Part shown: piece by piece, positions 16,728-26,199 of the stretch | Layout: every line of letters begins with the position of its first letter | How positions within the stretch are numbered: position 1 is the first letter of the stretch | Source of the DNA: an uncultured Alphaproteobacteria bacterium | Lineage (GTDB): Bacteria; Pseudomonadota; Alphaproteobacteria; Caulobacterales; Caulobacteraceae | Assembly (NCBI GenBank): GCA_903822175.1 | Contig: CAIJOB010000028.1 | Location: 1-64,000 of the forward strand | DNA: 64,000 nt | Direction of reading: 5' to 3' | Program-made: the position numbers and the translations under genes | The notes under the pieces: model-generated | Databases searched by the model: none | What the model was told of the DNA's origin: nothing | The model's input: the letters and a program-made list of their open reading frames with translations, nothing else

Positions 16728-16877
16728 GGAATCGCGCCCTCGCCGACCGAATACCGCCACCTTTTTGCGGCATACACAGGGGCGACGGCGAGGCCTCGTA
16801 ACGCCACCCCGCGCGAACCTGTCGTCACGGTTTCAGTTCGGACACCAACGACACATGAGCGTCCTTTCCGCGCCCTA

Positions 16878-16909
16878 TTCACCTGCGCCTAAGGGCGCTA
16901 CATTATAAC
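16878..16909 (+). promoter_or_regulatory. Candidate sigma-73-type promoter for the RND operon
   Basis: TTCACCT (16878-16884) resembles the Caulobacter -35 consensus TTGACGS and is 12 bases from GCTACATT (16897-16904), close to the -10 GCTANAWC. A more general TATAAC overlaps it at 16904-16909. It is about 75-100 bases before the first RND gene. Consensus match only. Confidence 0.3.
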
Positions 16910-16981
16910 AGCAGGTAAGGGACGCTCCCGGCGGCCAGGATATCCGCCGCGTGAGCAGATGAGCAAAGCAAAAACGGGACG

Positions 16982-18517
16982 ATGAGCAGCCCTGTCTCCG
17001 CGGGATATCCGGCCTTTTGCCGTAAGCGCGTGGCGCCCTTTCTGGGCGTCGCCGCGGCTCTGCTGCTGTCCGCCTGCGCCGCCGGCCCCGACTTCAAGAA
17101 ACCCGCCGCGCCCGCCGTTGGCGCCTATACGGACCATCCCCTCGCGGCCACCGACGCCACGCCCGGCGTCCCCGGCGGCGCGCCCCAGACCTTCGTCAGC
17201 GGCGCCGACATTTCCGGCGACTGGTGGACGCTCTTCCACTCCAAGCCGCTCACCGACCTGATCGACGCCGCGCTCGCCAATAACCACGACCTGAAGGCCG
17301 CGCAGGCCGCGCTCACCGTCGCCCAGGAGAACACCCGGGCCCAACGCGGCGCCTTCTCTCCGCAGGTCGCCGCCGGCCTCGCCGCCAGCCGCCAGCGCCA
17401 GTCCGGCGACCTCGCGCCCACGCCCGACAACAATGCCTTCGAGTACAACCTCTTCACCCCGCAGGTGAACGTCGCCTACAACCTCGACGTCTTCGGCCTG
17501 ACCCGGCGCACGGTGGAGAACGCCCGGGCGCAGGAAGAGGCCGCCCGCTATTCCCTGGCCGCCGCCCACCTGACGCTGACCTCCAACGTCGCCGCCGCGG
17601 CGTTCCAGGACGCGTCCATCGACGCCCAGATCGACGCTACCCGCCAGCTCATCGACATCGATACGAAGGTCGTCGAGACGCTGAAGTACCAGCAGCAGAA
17701 GGGCTACGCCTCAGGCCTCGACCTCGCCGCCCAGCAGGCCGCGCTGGCCCAGGTTCAGGCCACCCTGCCGCCGCTGCTGAAGCAGTCCGTGCAGCAGCAC
17801 GACCTGATCGCGGTCCTGGCTGGCCGCTACCCCGGCCAGACGCCCTCGCCGAAGTTCGATCTGGCGAGCCTGACACTGCCGGCCGACCTGCCGGTCAGCC
17901 TGCCGTCGGCCCTGGTTGAACAGCGCCCCGACGTGCTGCAGGCCCAGGCCAACATGCACGCCGCCAACGCCGCGGTCGGCATCGCCGCGGCCAACCGCCT
18001 GCCGAATATCCAACTCACCGGCAACGCCGGCTCCACCTCGGTCGACCTCGGCCATGTGTTCGGCGCCGGCACCGGCTTCTGGGCCTATGGCGCGGCGATC
18101 ACCGCCCCGATCTTCCAGGGCGGGACGCTGCTGCACCAGGAGCGCGGCGCCAAGGCCGCCTACGTCCAGGCGCGCGAGCAGTACCGCTCCACCGTGCTCA
18201 CCGCCTTCCAGAACGTCGCCGACACGCTGGCCGCCATCGAGCAGGACGCCGCCGGGCTGAAGGCCAACGCCGCCGCTTTTGACGCCGCCAACACCACGCT
18301 CGATCTCTCGCAGCGCCAGTACAAGGCCGGCTACGCCTCCTACCTCACGCTGCTCAGCGCCGAGCAAGGCTACCAGCAGGCCCGCATCGCGCTGGTGCAG
18401 GCGCAGGCCGCCCGCTTCGCCGACACCGCCGCCCTCTACCAGGCGCTCGGCGGCGGCTGGTGGAAGCGTGCTGAACTTGCCGAGAAGACCTCCGCCAAGG
18501 ACGCCCATGCCAACTAG
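16982..18517 (+). CDS. RND efflux outer-membrane factor lipoprotein (NodT/OprM family)
   Basis: 511 residues. The signal ends in a lipobox (LLLSACAAGPDF) with Cys32 as the lipidated residue. Two repeated TolC-type halves follow, each with long helices rich in Ala/Gln (for example the region near NARAQEEAARYS and the second near RGAKAAYVQAREQYRSTV), plus the family motif VEQRPDVLQAQANMHAANA. It forms the trimeric outer-membrane channel of the pump encoded by the next two genes. It overlaps the adaptor gene by 11 bases. The C-terminus carries an extra charged tail (AELAEKTSAKDAHAN). Confidence 0.93.
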   Translation: MSSPVSAGYPAFCRKRVAPFLGVAAALLLSACAAGPDFKKPAAPAVGAYTDHPLAATDATPGVPGGAPQTFVSGADISGDWWTLFHSKPLTDLIDAALANNHDLKAAQAALTVAQENTRAQRGAFSPQVAAGLAASRQRQSGDLAPTPDNNAFEYNLFTPQVNVAYNLDVFGLTRRTVENARAQEEAARYSLAAAHLTLTSNVAAAAFQDASIDAQIDATRQLIDIDTKVVETLKYQQQKGYASGLDLAAQQAALAQVQATLPPLLKQSVQQHDLIAVLAGRYPGQTPSPKFDLASLTLPADLPVSLPSALVEQRPDVLQAQANMHAANAAVGIAAANRLPNIQLTGNAGSTSVDLGHVFGAGTGFWAYGAAITAPIFQGGTLLHQERGAKAAYVQAREQYRSTVLTAFQNVADTLAAIEQDAAGLKANAAAFDAANTTLDLSQRQYKAGYASYLTLLSAEQGYQQARIALVQAQAARFADTAALYQALGGGWWKRAELAEKTSAKDAHAN

Positions 18518-19667
18518 CCCGCCCCGCCTGAGCGCTGTCCTGGCCGCCACTGCGATCACGCTCAGTGCGCTTTCGCTCGCCGCCTGCTCCGGCAAGCCGG
18601 ACGAGAAGGCGCAGGCCGCCGCGACCACCCCGGCCAACATCACGCTCACCGCCGACCAGCTGCAGCACGTGAAACTCTTCGCCGTCGCCCCGACCAGCTT
18701 CCACAAGACCGTCGAGGCGGCCGGCGTCGTCGATTTCGACAACGATCAGGCAACCAGCGTGCTCTCGCCGATCTCCGGCCCAGTGACCCGCCTGCTGGTC
18801 GAGCCCGGCCAGAAGGTCGCTCAGGGCCAGGCCCTGGCCATGGTCGATTCGCCCGACTTCGCCGCCACGCTCGGCGCCTACGCCAAGGCGCTGGCCACCG
18901 CCAAGACGAACCGCCAGATCGCCGACGCCGACAAGGACCTCGCGCAGCACAACGGCGTCTCCGCCCGCGAGGCCGCCCAGGCCCAGACCGACGCCGCCAA
19001 CGCCGAGGCCGACCGCGACGCGGCGCTGCGCGCCGTTACCGCGCTCAACCTCGACCCCAAGGCCGTCAAGGCGATCCAGCAGGGTCAGGCCATCGCCCAC
19101 GTGGAAGGCGCCATCCGCTCGCCCCTGTCCGGCACGCTCGTTGAAAAGCTGATCACGCCGGGTCAGCTGCTGCAGGCCGGGACCACGCCCGCCTTCACCG
19201 TCGCCAACCTCTCGAAGATGTGGGTCATGGCCCAGGTGCCGCCCTCCGAACTCGCCTCCATCGCCGCCGGCGATCCGGTCGAGGTCGAGGCCGGCGCCGG
19301 CCAGGCCCCCATCACCGGCGCCGTCGACAACGTCTCGGCCCTAGTCAATCCCGACACCCGCGCGATCCTCACCCGAGTCGTGGTCGCCAATCCGGCTGGC
19401 CTCCTGAAAAAGCAGATGTACGTCCGCGTCCACATCCGCTCGAAACAGGATTCGACCGGCCTCCTGGTCCCGGTCTCGGCCATCCTGCGCGACGATGAGA
19501 ACCTGCCCTTCGTCTATGTTGCCGGCGCCGGCGGGACCTTTACCCGCCGCCACGTGACCCTCGGCTACCGGACCGGCGACCAGTACGACATCCCGCAGGG
19601 CCTGCAGGCCGGCGACCGCGTCGTCATCGACGGCGGCGTCTTCGTCCAGTTCATGCAAAGCCAGTGA
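18507..19667 (+). CDS. RND efflux periplasmic adaptor (HlyD/CusB-like)
   Basis: 386 residues. Lipoprotein signal with lipobox LSLAACSGK (Cys27). The barrel-sandwich halves are seen at ISGPVTRLLVEPGQKVAQGQ and SPLSGTLVEKLITPGQLLQ, flanking a helical hairpin of about 100 residues, then a beta-barrel domain. It bridges the inner-membrane pump and the outer-membrane channel. Heavy-metal adaptors often have Met/His metal sites; none stand out here. The ATG lies inside the upstream gene's end, and its own stop overlaps the GTG of the pump gene, so all three proteins are co-translated. Confidence 0.92.
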   Translation: MPTSPPRLSAVLAATAITLSALSLAACSGKPDEKAQAAATTPANITLTADQLQHVKLFAVAPTSFHKTVEAAGVVDFDNDQATSVLSPISGPVTRLLVEPGQKVAQGQALAMVDSPDFAATLGAYAKALATAKTNRQIADADKDLAQHNGVSAREAAQAQTDAANAEADRDAALRAVTALNLDPKAVKAIQQGQAIAHVEGAIRSPLSGTLVEKLITPGQLLQAGTTPAFTVANLSKMWVMAQVPPSELASIAAGDPVEVEAGAGQAPITGAVDNVSALVNPDTRAILTRVVVANPAGLLKKQMYVRVHIRSKQDSTGLLVPVSAILRDDENLPFVYVAGAGGTFTRRHVTLGYRTGDQYDIPQGLQAGDRVVIDGGVFVQFMQSQ

Positions 19668-22600
19668 GTGAGCCCACTGCCTTCGCCGCGCCGCTGCCGG
19701 AGCCGCGCCGCCCGTCGGTGATGAACCGCATCGTCGCCGGCGCCCTGGCTCAGCCGCTGCTGATCGCGCTCGTCACCGTGATCCTGATCGGCATTGGGAT
19801 CTGGTCGGTGCAACGCCTGCCGGTCGACGCCTATCCGGACCTCTCGCCGCCGATGGTCGAGCTGGTCACCCAATGGCCCGGCCACGCCGCCGAAGAGGTC
19901 GAGCGGCTGATCACCGTCCCCACCGAGCAGGGCATGAACGGCGTGCCGCGCGCCAGCGTCACCCGCTCGATCTCGCTCTACGGCCTCTCCGACGTGGTCA
20001 TCACCTACCGCGACGGGACCAACCGGGATTCCGCCCGCCAGGAGGTGTTCAACCGCCTGGGCGACCTCACCCTGCCTGATGGCGTCAAGCCTTCGGTCTC
20101 GCCGCTGACCTCGCCGTCCGGCCTGATCTACCGCTACGTCCTGCAGAGCTCCGACCGCTCGCCCATGGAGCTGAAGACCTTCGAGGACTGGGTGATCGAG
20201 CCCGCCTTCCGCTCGGTCCCCGGTGTCGCCGATGACTCAGGTTTCGGCGGCGGGACCATGCAGTACCAGGTGCTGTTCGATCCCGACAAACTGGCCGGCG
20301 TCGGCCTGACGGTCAGCCAGGTCGAGACCGCGCTGGCCGCCAACAACGGCAACGCCGGCGGCGGCTTCTATTCGCAGGGCGGCCAGTTCTACTACGTCCG
20401 CGGCGTCGGCCGGCTCGAGACCCTGGAAGACATCGGCAACGTGGTCCTGGCGGTCCACGACGGGGTGCCGGTCCTGCTGAAGGACGTCGGCCGCGCGGTG
20501 ATCGGCATCGCGCCCCGCCTGGGCGAATTCGGCTTCGAGAAACAGGACGACGCGGTCGAGGGCGTGATCCTGCTGCGCACCGGCGAGAAGACCCAGGACG
20601 TGCTGAAGCGCGTCGAGGCCAAGACCGCCGACCTCAACGCCCATGTCCTGCCCAAGGACGTCAGGGTCGTGCCCTTCTACGACCGCACCGACCTCATCGC
20701 GCTCACCCGCGACACCGTCCAGGCCAACCTCCTGCGCGGCATGCTGCTGGTCGTCGTGGTGCTGATCTTCTTCCTCTACGACTTCCGTGCCGGGCTGATC
20801 GTCGCGACCACCATTCCGCTGGCCCTGCTCTTCGCCTTCACCTGTCTGAACATCCAGAACGCATCCGCCAACCTGCTCTCCATCGGGGCCATCGACTTCG
20901 GCATATTGGTCGATGGGGCGGTGGTCATGGTCGAGAACATCTTCCGGCAGATCGCACTCAAGAAGGGCTCGCCCGCGACGGTCGGCGAAATCATCCGCGA
21001 CGCCGCCGCCGAGGTGGACCGGCCGCTTTTCTATGCGGTCGCCGTGATCGTGGTCAGCTTCCTGCCGATCTACGTGCTCTCAGGGCCGTCCGGCACCCTC
21101 TTCCGGCCCATGGCCGACACCATGATCTTCGGCCTGATCGGGGCGCTGATCGCGACGCTTACCCTGCTGCCGGTGCTCTGCGCCTGGTTCATGCGCTCGG
21201 GCGTCCGCGAGCGGCGCAACCGCGGCTTTGAGTGGATCAAGGACCGCTACGCCAAGGGCCTCGATTTCTGCCTGGAACACCGCTGGGGCACGGTCGGCGC
21301 GGCGACGATCGCGCTCGTCGCCACCCTGCTCCTGATCCCCGCGGTCGGCGGCGAGTTCATGCCGCAGCTCGACGAGGGCGCGCTCTGGGTGCGGGCCACC
21401 ATGCCCTACACCATCGCCTTCGACGAAAGCGCCAAGCTGACGCCCAAGGTGCGCGAGATCCTGAAGTCCTTCCCGGAGGTGACCACCGTCGCTTCCGAAC
21501 TCGGCCGCCCCGACGACGGCACCGACCCCACCGGCTTCTTCAACGTCGAGTTCTACGTCGGCCTGAAGCCCTATTCGCAGTGGCACGGGTCCTTCCACTC
21601 CAAGCCCCAGTTGATCGCCGCCATCAACAAGAAGCTCGAGGCCTTTCCGGGCGTCACCTTCAACTACACCCAGCCAGCCCAGGACGCTGTCGACGAGGCC
21701 GAGACGGGTCTGAAGAGCGCGCTGGCGGTCAAGGTGTTCGGCCCGGACCTCGCGACCCTGCAGACCAAGGGCAAGGCCATCAAGCAGGTCCTGGAAAAGG
21801 TCCGCGGCATCAAGGACGTGACGCTCGTCCAGGAGCTCGGCCAGCCCAGTCTGACCATCAAGATCGACCGCGAGAAGATCGCCCGCTACGGCCTCAACGT
21901 CTCCGACATCAACGCGCTCGTCACCACCGCCATCGGCGGCGACGTGGCGACCCAGGTAGTGCAGCAGGAAAAGCAGTTCGACCTGGTCGTGCGCCTTGAG
22001 CAGCAGTACCGCGACAACCCCGAGGAGATCGGCAACATCCTGGTCGCGACGCCCGGCGGCCAGCAGATTCCGCTGAAGGAATTCGCCTCGATTGGCGTCA
22101 CCAATGGCGCGGCCTTCATCTACCGCGAGAACAACTCCCGCTACATCGGCGTGCAGTTCTCGGTGGAGGGCCGCGACCTGGCCGGCGCCGTGCAGGACGC
22201 GATTGCGCAGGTGAACAAACAGGTCGCCCTGCCGCAGGGCTATCGCGCCGACTGGGGCGGCGACTACACCGAGTACACGGCGTCGCGCGACCAGCTGAAG
22301 ATCATTCTGCCGCTGACGCTGGCGTTGATCTTCTTGCTGCTTTTCACCCTCTACGCCAACTTCAAGTTCCCCTTCATCACCCTCGCCGGTGTGGCCCTCT
22401 CGGCGCCGATCGGCGGCATCCTGGCGCTCTGGCTCACAGGCACCCCGTTCTCGGTGTCGTCGGGGATCGGCTTCCTCGCCCTGTTCGGCGTCTCGGTGCA
22501 GACCGCCGTGGTCTACATCTCCTACGTCAACGAGCTGCGCGGCGACGGCATCCCCATGGCCGAGGCGATCCGCGAAGGCGCGATCCTGAGGCTCAGGCCG

Positions 22601-22795
22601 ATCATGATGACCGCGCTGGTCGCCGCGCTCGGCCTCTTGCCCGCCGCGCTCGCCACCGGCGTCGGCACCGATTCCCAGCGGCCCTTCGCGCTGGTCATCG
22701 TCTCAGGCCTCTTCACCCGCCTGCTGATCAGCGTCTTCCTGATGCCGGTGCTCTACACGATGGTGGCGCGGCCGGATGACCGGCTGGAGGTCTAG
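19664..22795 (+). CDS. CzcA-type heavy-metal RND efflux pump
   Basis: 1043 residues; start GTG overlapping the adaptor stop (GTGA). About twelve membrane helices with two large periplasmic loops after TM1 and TM7. The heavy-metal subfamily signature in TM4, GAIDFGILVDGAVVMVEN, gives Asp411, Asp417 and Glu424, with the same 6- and 7-residue spacing as the proton-relay residues of CzcA. The second-half motif EGAILRLRPIMMTALVAALG is also typical. It exports divalent metal cations (Co, Zn, Cd or Ni class) using the proton gradient; the exact metal is not readable. No metal sensor gene is adjacent. Confidence 0.93.
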   Translation: MSEPTAFAAPLPEPRRPSVMNRIVAGALAQPLLIALVTVILIGIGIWSVQRLPVDAYPDLSPPMVELVTQWPGHAAEEVERLITVPTEQGMNGVPRASVTRSISLYGLSDVVITYRDGTNRDSARQEVFNRLGDLTLPDGVKPSVSPLTSPSGLIYRYVLQSSDRSPMELKTFEDWVIEPAFRSVPGVADDSGFGGGTMQYQVLFDPDKLAGVGLTVSQVETALAANNGNAGGGFYSQGGQFYYVRGVGRLETLEDIGNVVLAVHDGVPVLLKDVGRAVIGIAPRLGEFGFEKQDDAVEGVILLRTGEKTQDVLKRVEAKTADLNAHVLPKDVRVVPFYDRTDLIALTRDTVQANLLRGMLLVVVVLIFFLYDFRAGLIVATTIPLALLFAFTCLNIQNASANLLSIGAIDFGILVDGAVVMVENIFRQIALKKGSPATVGEIIRDAAAEVDRPLFYAVAVIVVSFLPIYVLSGPSGTLFRPMADTMIFGLIGALIATLTLLPVLCAWFMRSGVRERRNRGFEWIKDRYAKGLDFCLEHRWGTVGAATIALVATLLLIPAVGGEFMPQLDEGALWVRATMPYTIAFDESAKLTPKVREILKSFPEVTTVASELGRPDDGTDPTGFFNVEFYVGLKPYSQWHGSFHSKPQLIAAINKKLEAFPGVTFNYTQPAQDAVDEAETGLKSALAVKVFGPDLATLQTKGKAIKQVLEKVRGIKDVTLVQELGQPSLTIKIDREKIARYGLNVSDINALVTTAIGGDVATQVVQQEKQFDLVVRLEQQYRDNPEEIGNILVATPGGQQIPLKEFASIGVTNGAAFIYRENNSRYIGVQFSVEGRDLAGAVQDAIAQVNKQVALPQGYRADWGGDYTEYTASRDQLKIILPLTLALIFLLLFTLYANFKFPFITLAGVALSAPIGGILALWLTGTPFSVSSGIGFLALFGVSVQTAVVYISYVNELRGDGIPMAEAIREGAILRLRPIMMTALVAALGLLPAALATGVGTDSQRPFALVIVSGLFTRLLISVFLMPVLYTMVARPDDRLEV

Positions 22796-22797
22796 GG

Positions 22798-23166
22798 TCA
22801 GACCCGGATCACATCCCGGCCCACCGGGGCGAGCGCCAGGCCCGCCAGCTTCACGTGCTGCCAGGCGAACGGAATGCCGATGATTGAGATCGCCAGCGGG
22901 ATAGCCAGCACGATGTGGTGCAGCGCCAGCCACCAGCCGGCGAACACCAGCCACAGGATGTTGAGCACCAGGCTCACCTCGCCATAGTCGCGGTCGACGG
23001 CGACCTTGCCAAACGGGGCGTAGCTGAACCCAGCCATCCGGAACGCCGCCGGCGTCCAGGGCAGACCGATCACCGTGATCGCCAGCACCAGGCCGGCCAG
23101 CAGCCACAGCGTCCCCGAGATCCAGCCTCCGAAGATAAACCAAAGGACGTTCATGATCGTGCGCAT
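22798..23166 (-). CDS. YccF domain inner-membrane protein
   Basis: 122 residues. Two YccF repeats, each with a membrane pair: NVLWFIFGGWISGTLWLLAG near the N-terminus and NILWLVFAGWWLALHHIVLA in the second half, each followed by IP/LPW turns. The family function is unknown. The ATG at 23166 is chosen because GGAGGGAGG lies just upstream and family similarity begins there. It converges with the RND operon, stops separated by 2 bases. Confidence 0.88.
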   Translation of the reverse strand: MRTIMNVLWFIFGGWISGTLWLLAGLVLAITVIGLPWTPAAFRMAGFSYAPFGKVAVDRDYGEVSLVLNILWLVFAGWWLALHHIVLAIPLAISIIGIPFAWQHVKLAGLALAPVGRDVIRV

Positions 23167-23349
23167 GCGCCCCTCCCTCCAGACCATCCGAGGCCGCAGC
23201 ATAGGCGCCGGCGGCCCGCGGCGTCTCTTGGGTTCTTGCGTCGGGCGACTAAGCCGTAAGTGTATTTATGACAGCTTCTCGTAAAGGTTGCGCGCCGCCG
23301 CGCTCAAAGCTAAGCTAACCCCGTTATCCAAACGGATCGGGGGATCGTC

Positions 23350-23724
23350 ATGATCGACTGGGAGCAGGTCAGGTTCTACGGCGCCGGCGCCGCCGTTGTG
23401 GCGTTCAACATTCCCATCGCCATCGCCGCCATCATGACCGCGCGCACCGGCGACGTCACCGCGCAGGTCGGCAACGCGCTGAAGGAAAAGGCCCCGGACG
23501 GGACCGCCACCGACGACAACAGCTACAGCCGCGTCACCGGCCTGGTCGGGGCGATCATGATGGCCGCGCTGTTCTGGATCGTCAGCAACATCATCATCGT
23601 GCTGGCCATCGTCCATCCGGCGGACGTCACCACCGTCTTGAACAGCGTCGGCAAGCTGTTCCTGGTGGGCGCGGCGCTGTTCCTCCCCTACGCGTTCAAC
23701 CAGCTCAAGTCCGTGCTGCAGTAG
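23350..23724 (+). CDS. Small membrane protein of unknown function
   Basis: 124 residues with three predicted membrane helices: about 10-30 (GAGAAVVAFNIPIAIAAIM), 66-88 (VGAIMMAALFWIVSNIIIVL) and 100-118. A hydrophilic loop rich in Asp/Thr (about 45-62) faces one side. I do not recognise the family. It is followed after 12 bases by the HNH-motif protein in the same direction, so the pair is probably one unit. A short spacer upstream (23167-23349) shows no clear promoter. Confidence 0.62.
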   Translation: MIDWEQVRFYGAGAAVVAFNIPIAIAAIMTARTGDVTAQVGNALKEKAPDGTATDDNSYSRVTGLVGAIMMAALFWIVSNIIIVLAIVHPADVTTVLNSVGKLFLVGAALFLPYAFNQLKSVLQ

Positions 23725-23736
23725 GCGGGTCGGATC

Positions 23737-24459
23737 ATGGCCAGACCTCCAGCCAAGCCGGCGGCCAAGCCCGCCGCCGCCAAGGCGGCGCCGAAGGCCG
23801 CTCCAAAAGCGCCCCCGCCGCCGCGCCGCTCGCACGCCGGCCGGATCGCCGCCGCCGCCATCGGCGTCGCCGGCGCCACGGGCCTGGGCGTCGGCCTCAA
23901 CCACACCGAGCCGCCCACGCCGACGCCCGCGGTCAGCGCCCGCGTGCTGCCCGACCAGGACAAGACGCCTGGCGCCTTCGACCCCGCGGTCACCACCGCC
24001 GCCCAGATCTGCGGCAAGACCTGGCAGCCGGGCCCGAAGGATTCCCCGCCGATCCCCGGCGGAACGGTCACCTACTCCCAGGCCGGCCGGCAGACCTCGG
24101 ACGCGCTGAAGAACCAGGTCTTCGTCACCTACGGCATGGTCAATCCGCGCGACGGCGGCGCCAGCTACGAGGTCGACCACCGCCTCCCGCTGTCGCTCGG
24201 CGGTCGCGACGAGCTGCAGAACCTGTGGCCTCAGTCGCGCACCGCGCCCGGCTTCAATGCCTGGATCAAGGACCGGCTGGAGGACCGCCTCTACAACCTC
24301 GTCTGCCACCCCAAGCCTGGCGATCCGACCGTCACCCTGCTGCAGGCCCAGGCCGTGTTCCTGGGCGACTGGACCAAGGGCTACGACGTCTACTGCAACG
24401 AGACGACCTGCCCGGCCCACGGGACCGAGAACGACACGGCGGGGCAGCCCGCCAACTGA
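23737..24459 (+). CDS. Membrane-anchored HNH-motif protein
   Basis: 240 residues. An Ala/Lys/Pro-rich cytoplasmic N-terminus (1-33) resembles histone-H1-like tails; one weak membrane or signal segment follows (about 37-55). The C-terminal part has YEVDHRLPLSLGGRDELQNL, an HNH/beta-beta-alpha-metal nuclease pattern with Asp147-His148, the GG turn and the late Asn. Four cysteines (QICGKT, NLVCHP, YCNETTC) could form disulfides outside the cytoplasm. The HNH-like region is found in many secreted hypothetical proteins whose activity is untested. It could be a periplasmic nuclease; that is inference. Confidence 0.6.
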   Translation: MARPPAKPAAKPAAAKAAPKAAPKAPPPPRRSHAGRIAAAAIGVAGATGLGVGLNHTEPPTPTPAVSARVLPDQDKTPGAFDPAVTTAAQICGKTWQPGPKDSPPIPGGTVTYSQAGRQTSDALKNQVFVTYGMVNPRDGGASYEVDHRLPLSLGGRDELQNLWPQSRTAPGFNAWIKDRLEDRLYNLVCHPKPGDPTVTLLQAQAVFLGDWTKGYDVYCNETTCPAHGTENDTAGQPAN

Positions 24460-24528
24460 GCCTTTGGGGGGACTGACAACCGTCATCAAGCCCGGCTAGA
24501 TGGCCCGCTAGGCTGTCGGGAGATTGAG

Positions 24529-25731
24529 ATGCGGGCGTTGGCGATTGTTCTGGCGGCGCTCGCCCTCGGCAGCGTGGCGACCGCCGCGCCCCGCGAGCCC
24601 ACCAACATCTTCGCCACCAACATGCCCGCGCCCGGCGCGAGCCTGCCGCCGGTGGCCAGCCTCGACAGCGGCGTCTGGATGAAGGGCGACCTGCACATCC
24701 ATTCGCGCCACTCCAAGGACTCCAGCAACAACCCGGTCGGCAAGATCGTCAGCTTGGCCGAGCGCGTCGGCATGGACTACCTGTGCATCACCGACCACGA
24801 CAACCACGTCGACGGCGACATCGCCCACAACACCTGGACCGACCCGGAATTCCACTCCGACAAGGTGCTCTTGCTGTGGTGCGCAGAGTGGACCACCCAC
24901 CGCGGCCACGGCACCTCGATCTCGGCGAAGCCCTATGACCACCAGCGGCTCTACGACGTCCGCGACAAGCGCGACGCGGTGATCGGCCAGACCAAGCGCG
25001 ACCTCGGAATCCACCTCTCCGCCAACCACCCGGAGAGCGGCAACGCCTTCACCTTCTCCTACGACATCGTCGATTCCGTGGAGGTCTGGAACTCAGCCGT
25101 CTGGGCCAACAACGCCGGCAACATCCGCGTCTGGGACGGCCTGCTGAAGTCCGGCCGCCGGCTCACCGGCCGGGGCGGCAGCGACAGCCATCACGGCACG
25201 CCCGACACGCCGGCCCAGGCCACCAGCCTCAGCTACCAGGCGCCGGAAAACAACGTCGGCACGCCCACCACCTGGGTCTACGCCAAGACCCGCACCCGCC
25301 AGGCCGTGGTCGACGCGCTGACTAACGGCCGCGTCTCGATCGCCGCCAATCCCTACAGCCCGCGCGTCGAATTCTACGCCGACCGCGACGGCGACGGCCG
25401 CATGGATATGATGATGGGCGACAACGCTCGCGCCTCCGGCAAGCCGGTCACCTTCCGCGTCCAGCTCACCGGCCCCAACCTCCAGCCCACCGCCAGCTAC
25501 ACGGTCCGCGTGGTCAAGAACGGCGGCAAGTTCCAGACGCTCACCATCAGCGGCGCGAAGCCGGAGGCGCAGTTCACCGACACCCCACCCGCCGATCTGC
25601 GCACCTACTACCGCGTCGAGGTCGAGGGCCCGGCCACGCCCTATCCCGAGGTCCCCGGCTCCATGAAGCTCTCCGGAACCATGCTCGGCCTCTCCAACCC
25701 GATCTACTTCAACTACGACCCGAAGTTCTGA
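24529..25731 (+). CDS. Secreted PHP-type metallohydrolase (CehA/McbA family)
   Basis: 400 residues. Sec signal peptide (1-20, ending ATAAP). The PHP metal motifs are GDLHIHSRHSKDS (first His pair), YLCITDHDNH, and later GGSDSHHGTPD with the final metal-binding Asp/His. CehA/McbA enzymes such as carbaryl hydrolases act on esters or phosphoesters with a trinuclear or binuclear metal site; the substrate here is unknown. A C-terminal beta-sandwich part (about 290-400) follows. It stands alone; no operon partner is evident. Confidence 0.85.
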   Translation: MRALAIVLAALALGSVATAAPREPTNIFATNMPAPGASLPPVASLDSGVWMKGDLHIHSRHSKDSSNNPVGKIVSLAERVGMDYLCITDHDNHVDGDIAHNTWTDPEFHSDKVLLLWCAEWTTHRGHGTSISAKPYDHQRLYDVRDKRDAVIGQTKRDLGIHLSANHPESGNAFTFSYDIVDSVEVWNSAVWANNAGNIRVWDGLLKSGRRLTGRGGSDSHHGTPDTPAQATSLSYQAPENNVGTPTTWVYAKTRTRQAVVDALTNGRVSIAANPYSPRVEFYADRDGDGRMDMMMGDNARASGKPVTFRVQLTGPNLQPTASYTVRVVKNGGKFQTLTISGAKPEAQFTDTPPADLRTYYRVEVEGPATPYPEVPGSMKLSGTMLGLSNPIYFNYDPKF

Positions 25732-25785
25732 AGCGGCCCCCGCGCCGTAGTTGACCGTGGCTGCGGATCACGCACCATCGGCGCC

Positions 25786-26199
25786 ATGACCCGCACCATC
25801 CTGACCTGGGCGCTCGTCCTGGCCGTGGGCGTCTCGGCGCTTGAGTGGCTGCAGGCTCAGTACCTGACCCACACGCTCAGCCGCGAGCTCTACATCAGCC
25901 TGATCGGCGTCGCCTTCGCGGTCGGCGGCGTGCTGGTTGGCTGGCGGCTGACACATCGCCACGCGCCCGCGCCCTTCGCGCCCAACACCGCCGCCCTGGC
26001 CTCCCTTGGCCTCACCGGCCAGGAGGTGAAGGTGCTCGAACGCCTCGCCGCCGGCCAGTCCAACAAGGAGATCGCGCGCACGCTCGGCCTCTCGCCCAAC
26101 ACGGTGAAAACCCACATCGCCCACCTGTTCGAAAAGCTCGCCGTCAGCCGCCGCACCCAGGCCATCGGCAAGGCCCGCGACCTGCAGCTGATCCCGTGA
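25786..26199 (+). CDS. Membrane-tethered LuxR-type HTH protein
   Basis: 137 residues. Two membrane helices come first (about 5-22 and 37-57), then a GerE/LuxR DNA-binding domain at about 72-134 with GQEVKVLERLAAGQSNKEIA and LSPNTVKTHIAHLFEKL. There is no receiver or ligand-binding domain, so any signal must be sensed by the membrane part or by a partner. It lies upstream of DUF4199 in the same direction (131 bases apart), which may be its partner or target; that is inference. Confidence 0.82.
   Translation: MTRTILTWALVLAVGVSALEWLQAQYLTHTLSRELYISLIGVAFAVGGVLVGWRLTHRHAPAPFAPNTAALASLGLTGQEVKVLERLAAGQSNKEIARTLGLSPNTVKTHIAHLFEKLAVSRRTQAIGKARDLQLIP

Noticed and set aside
16936..17010. Two copies of GGATATCC near the RND operon start
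   Set aside because: Each is just a short self-palindrome, and the second is inside the coding region; no further copies support an operator.
19873..21999. Arg/Gly/Pro-rich open frames in other frames over the RND pump and similar genes
   Set aside because: They come from GC-rich codon bias at the third position and have no family motif; the pump frame is supported over its whole length.
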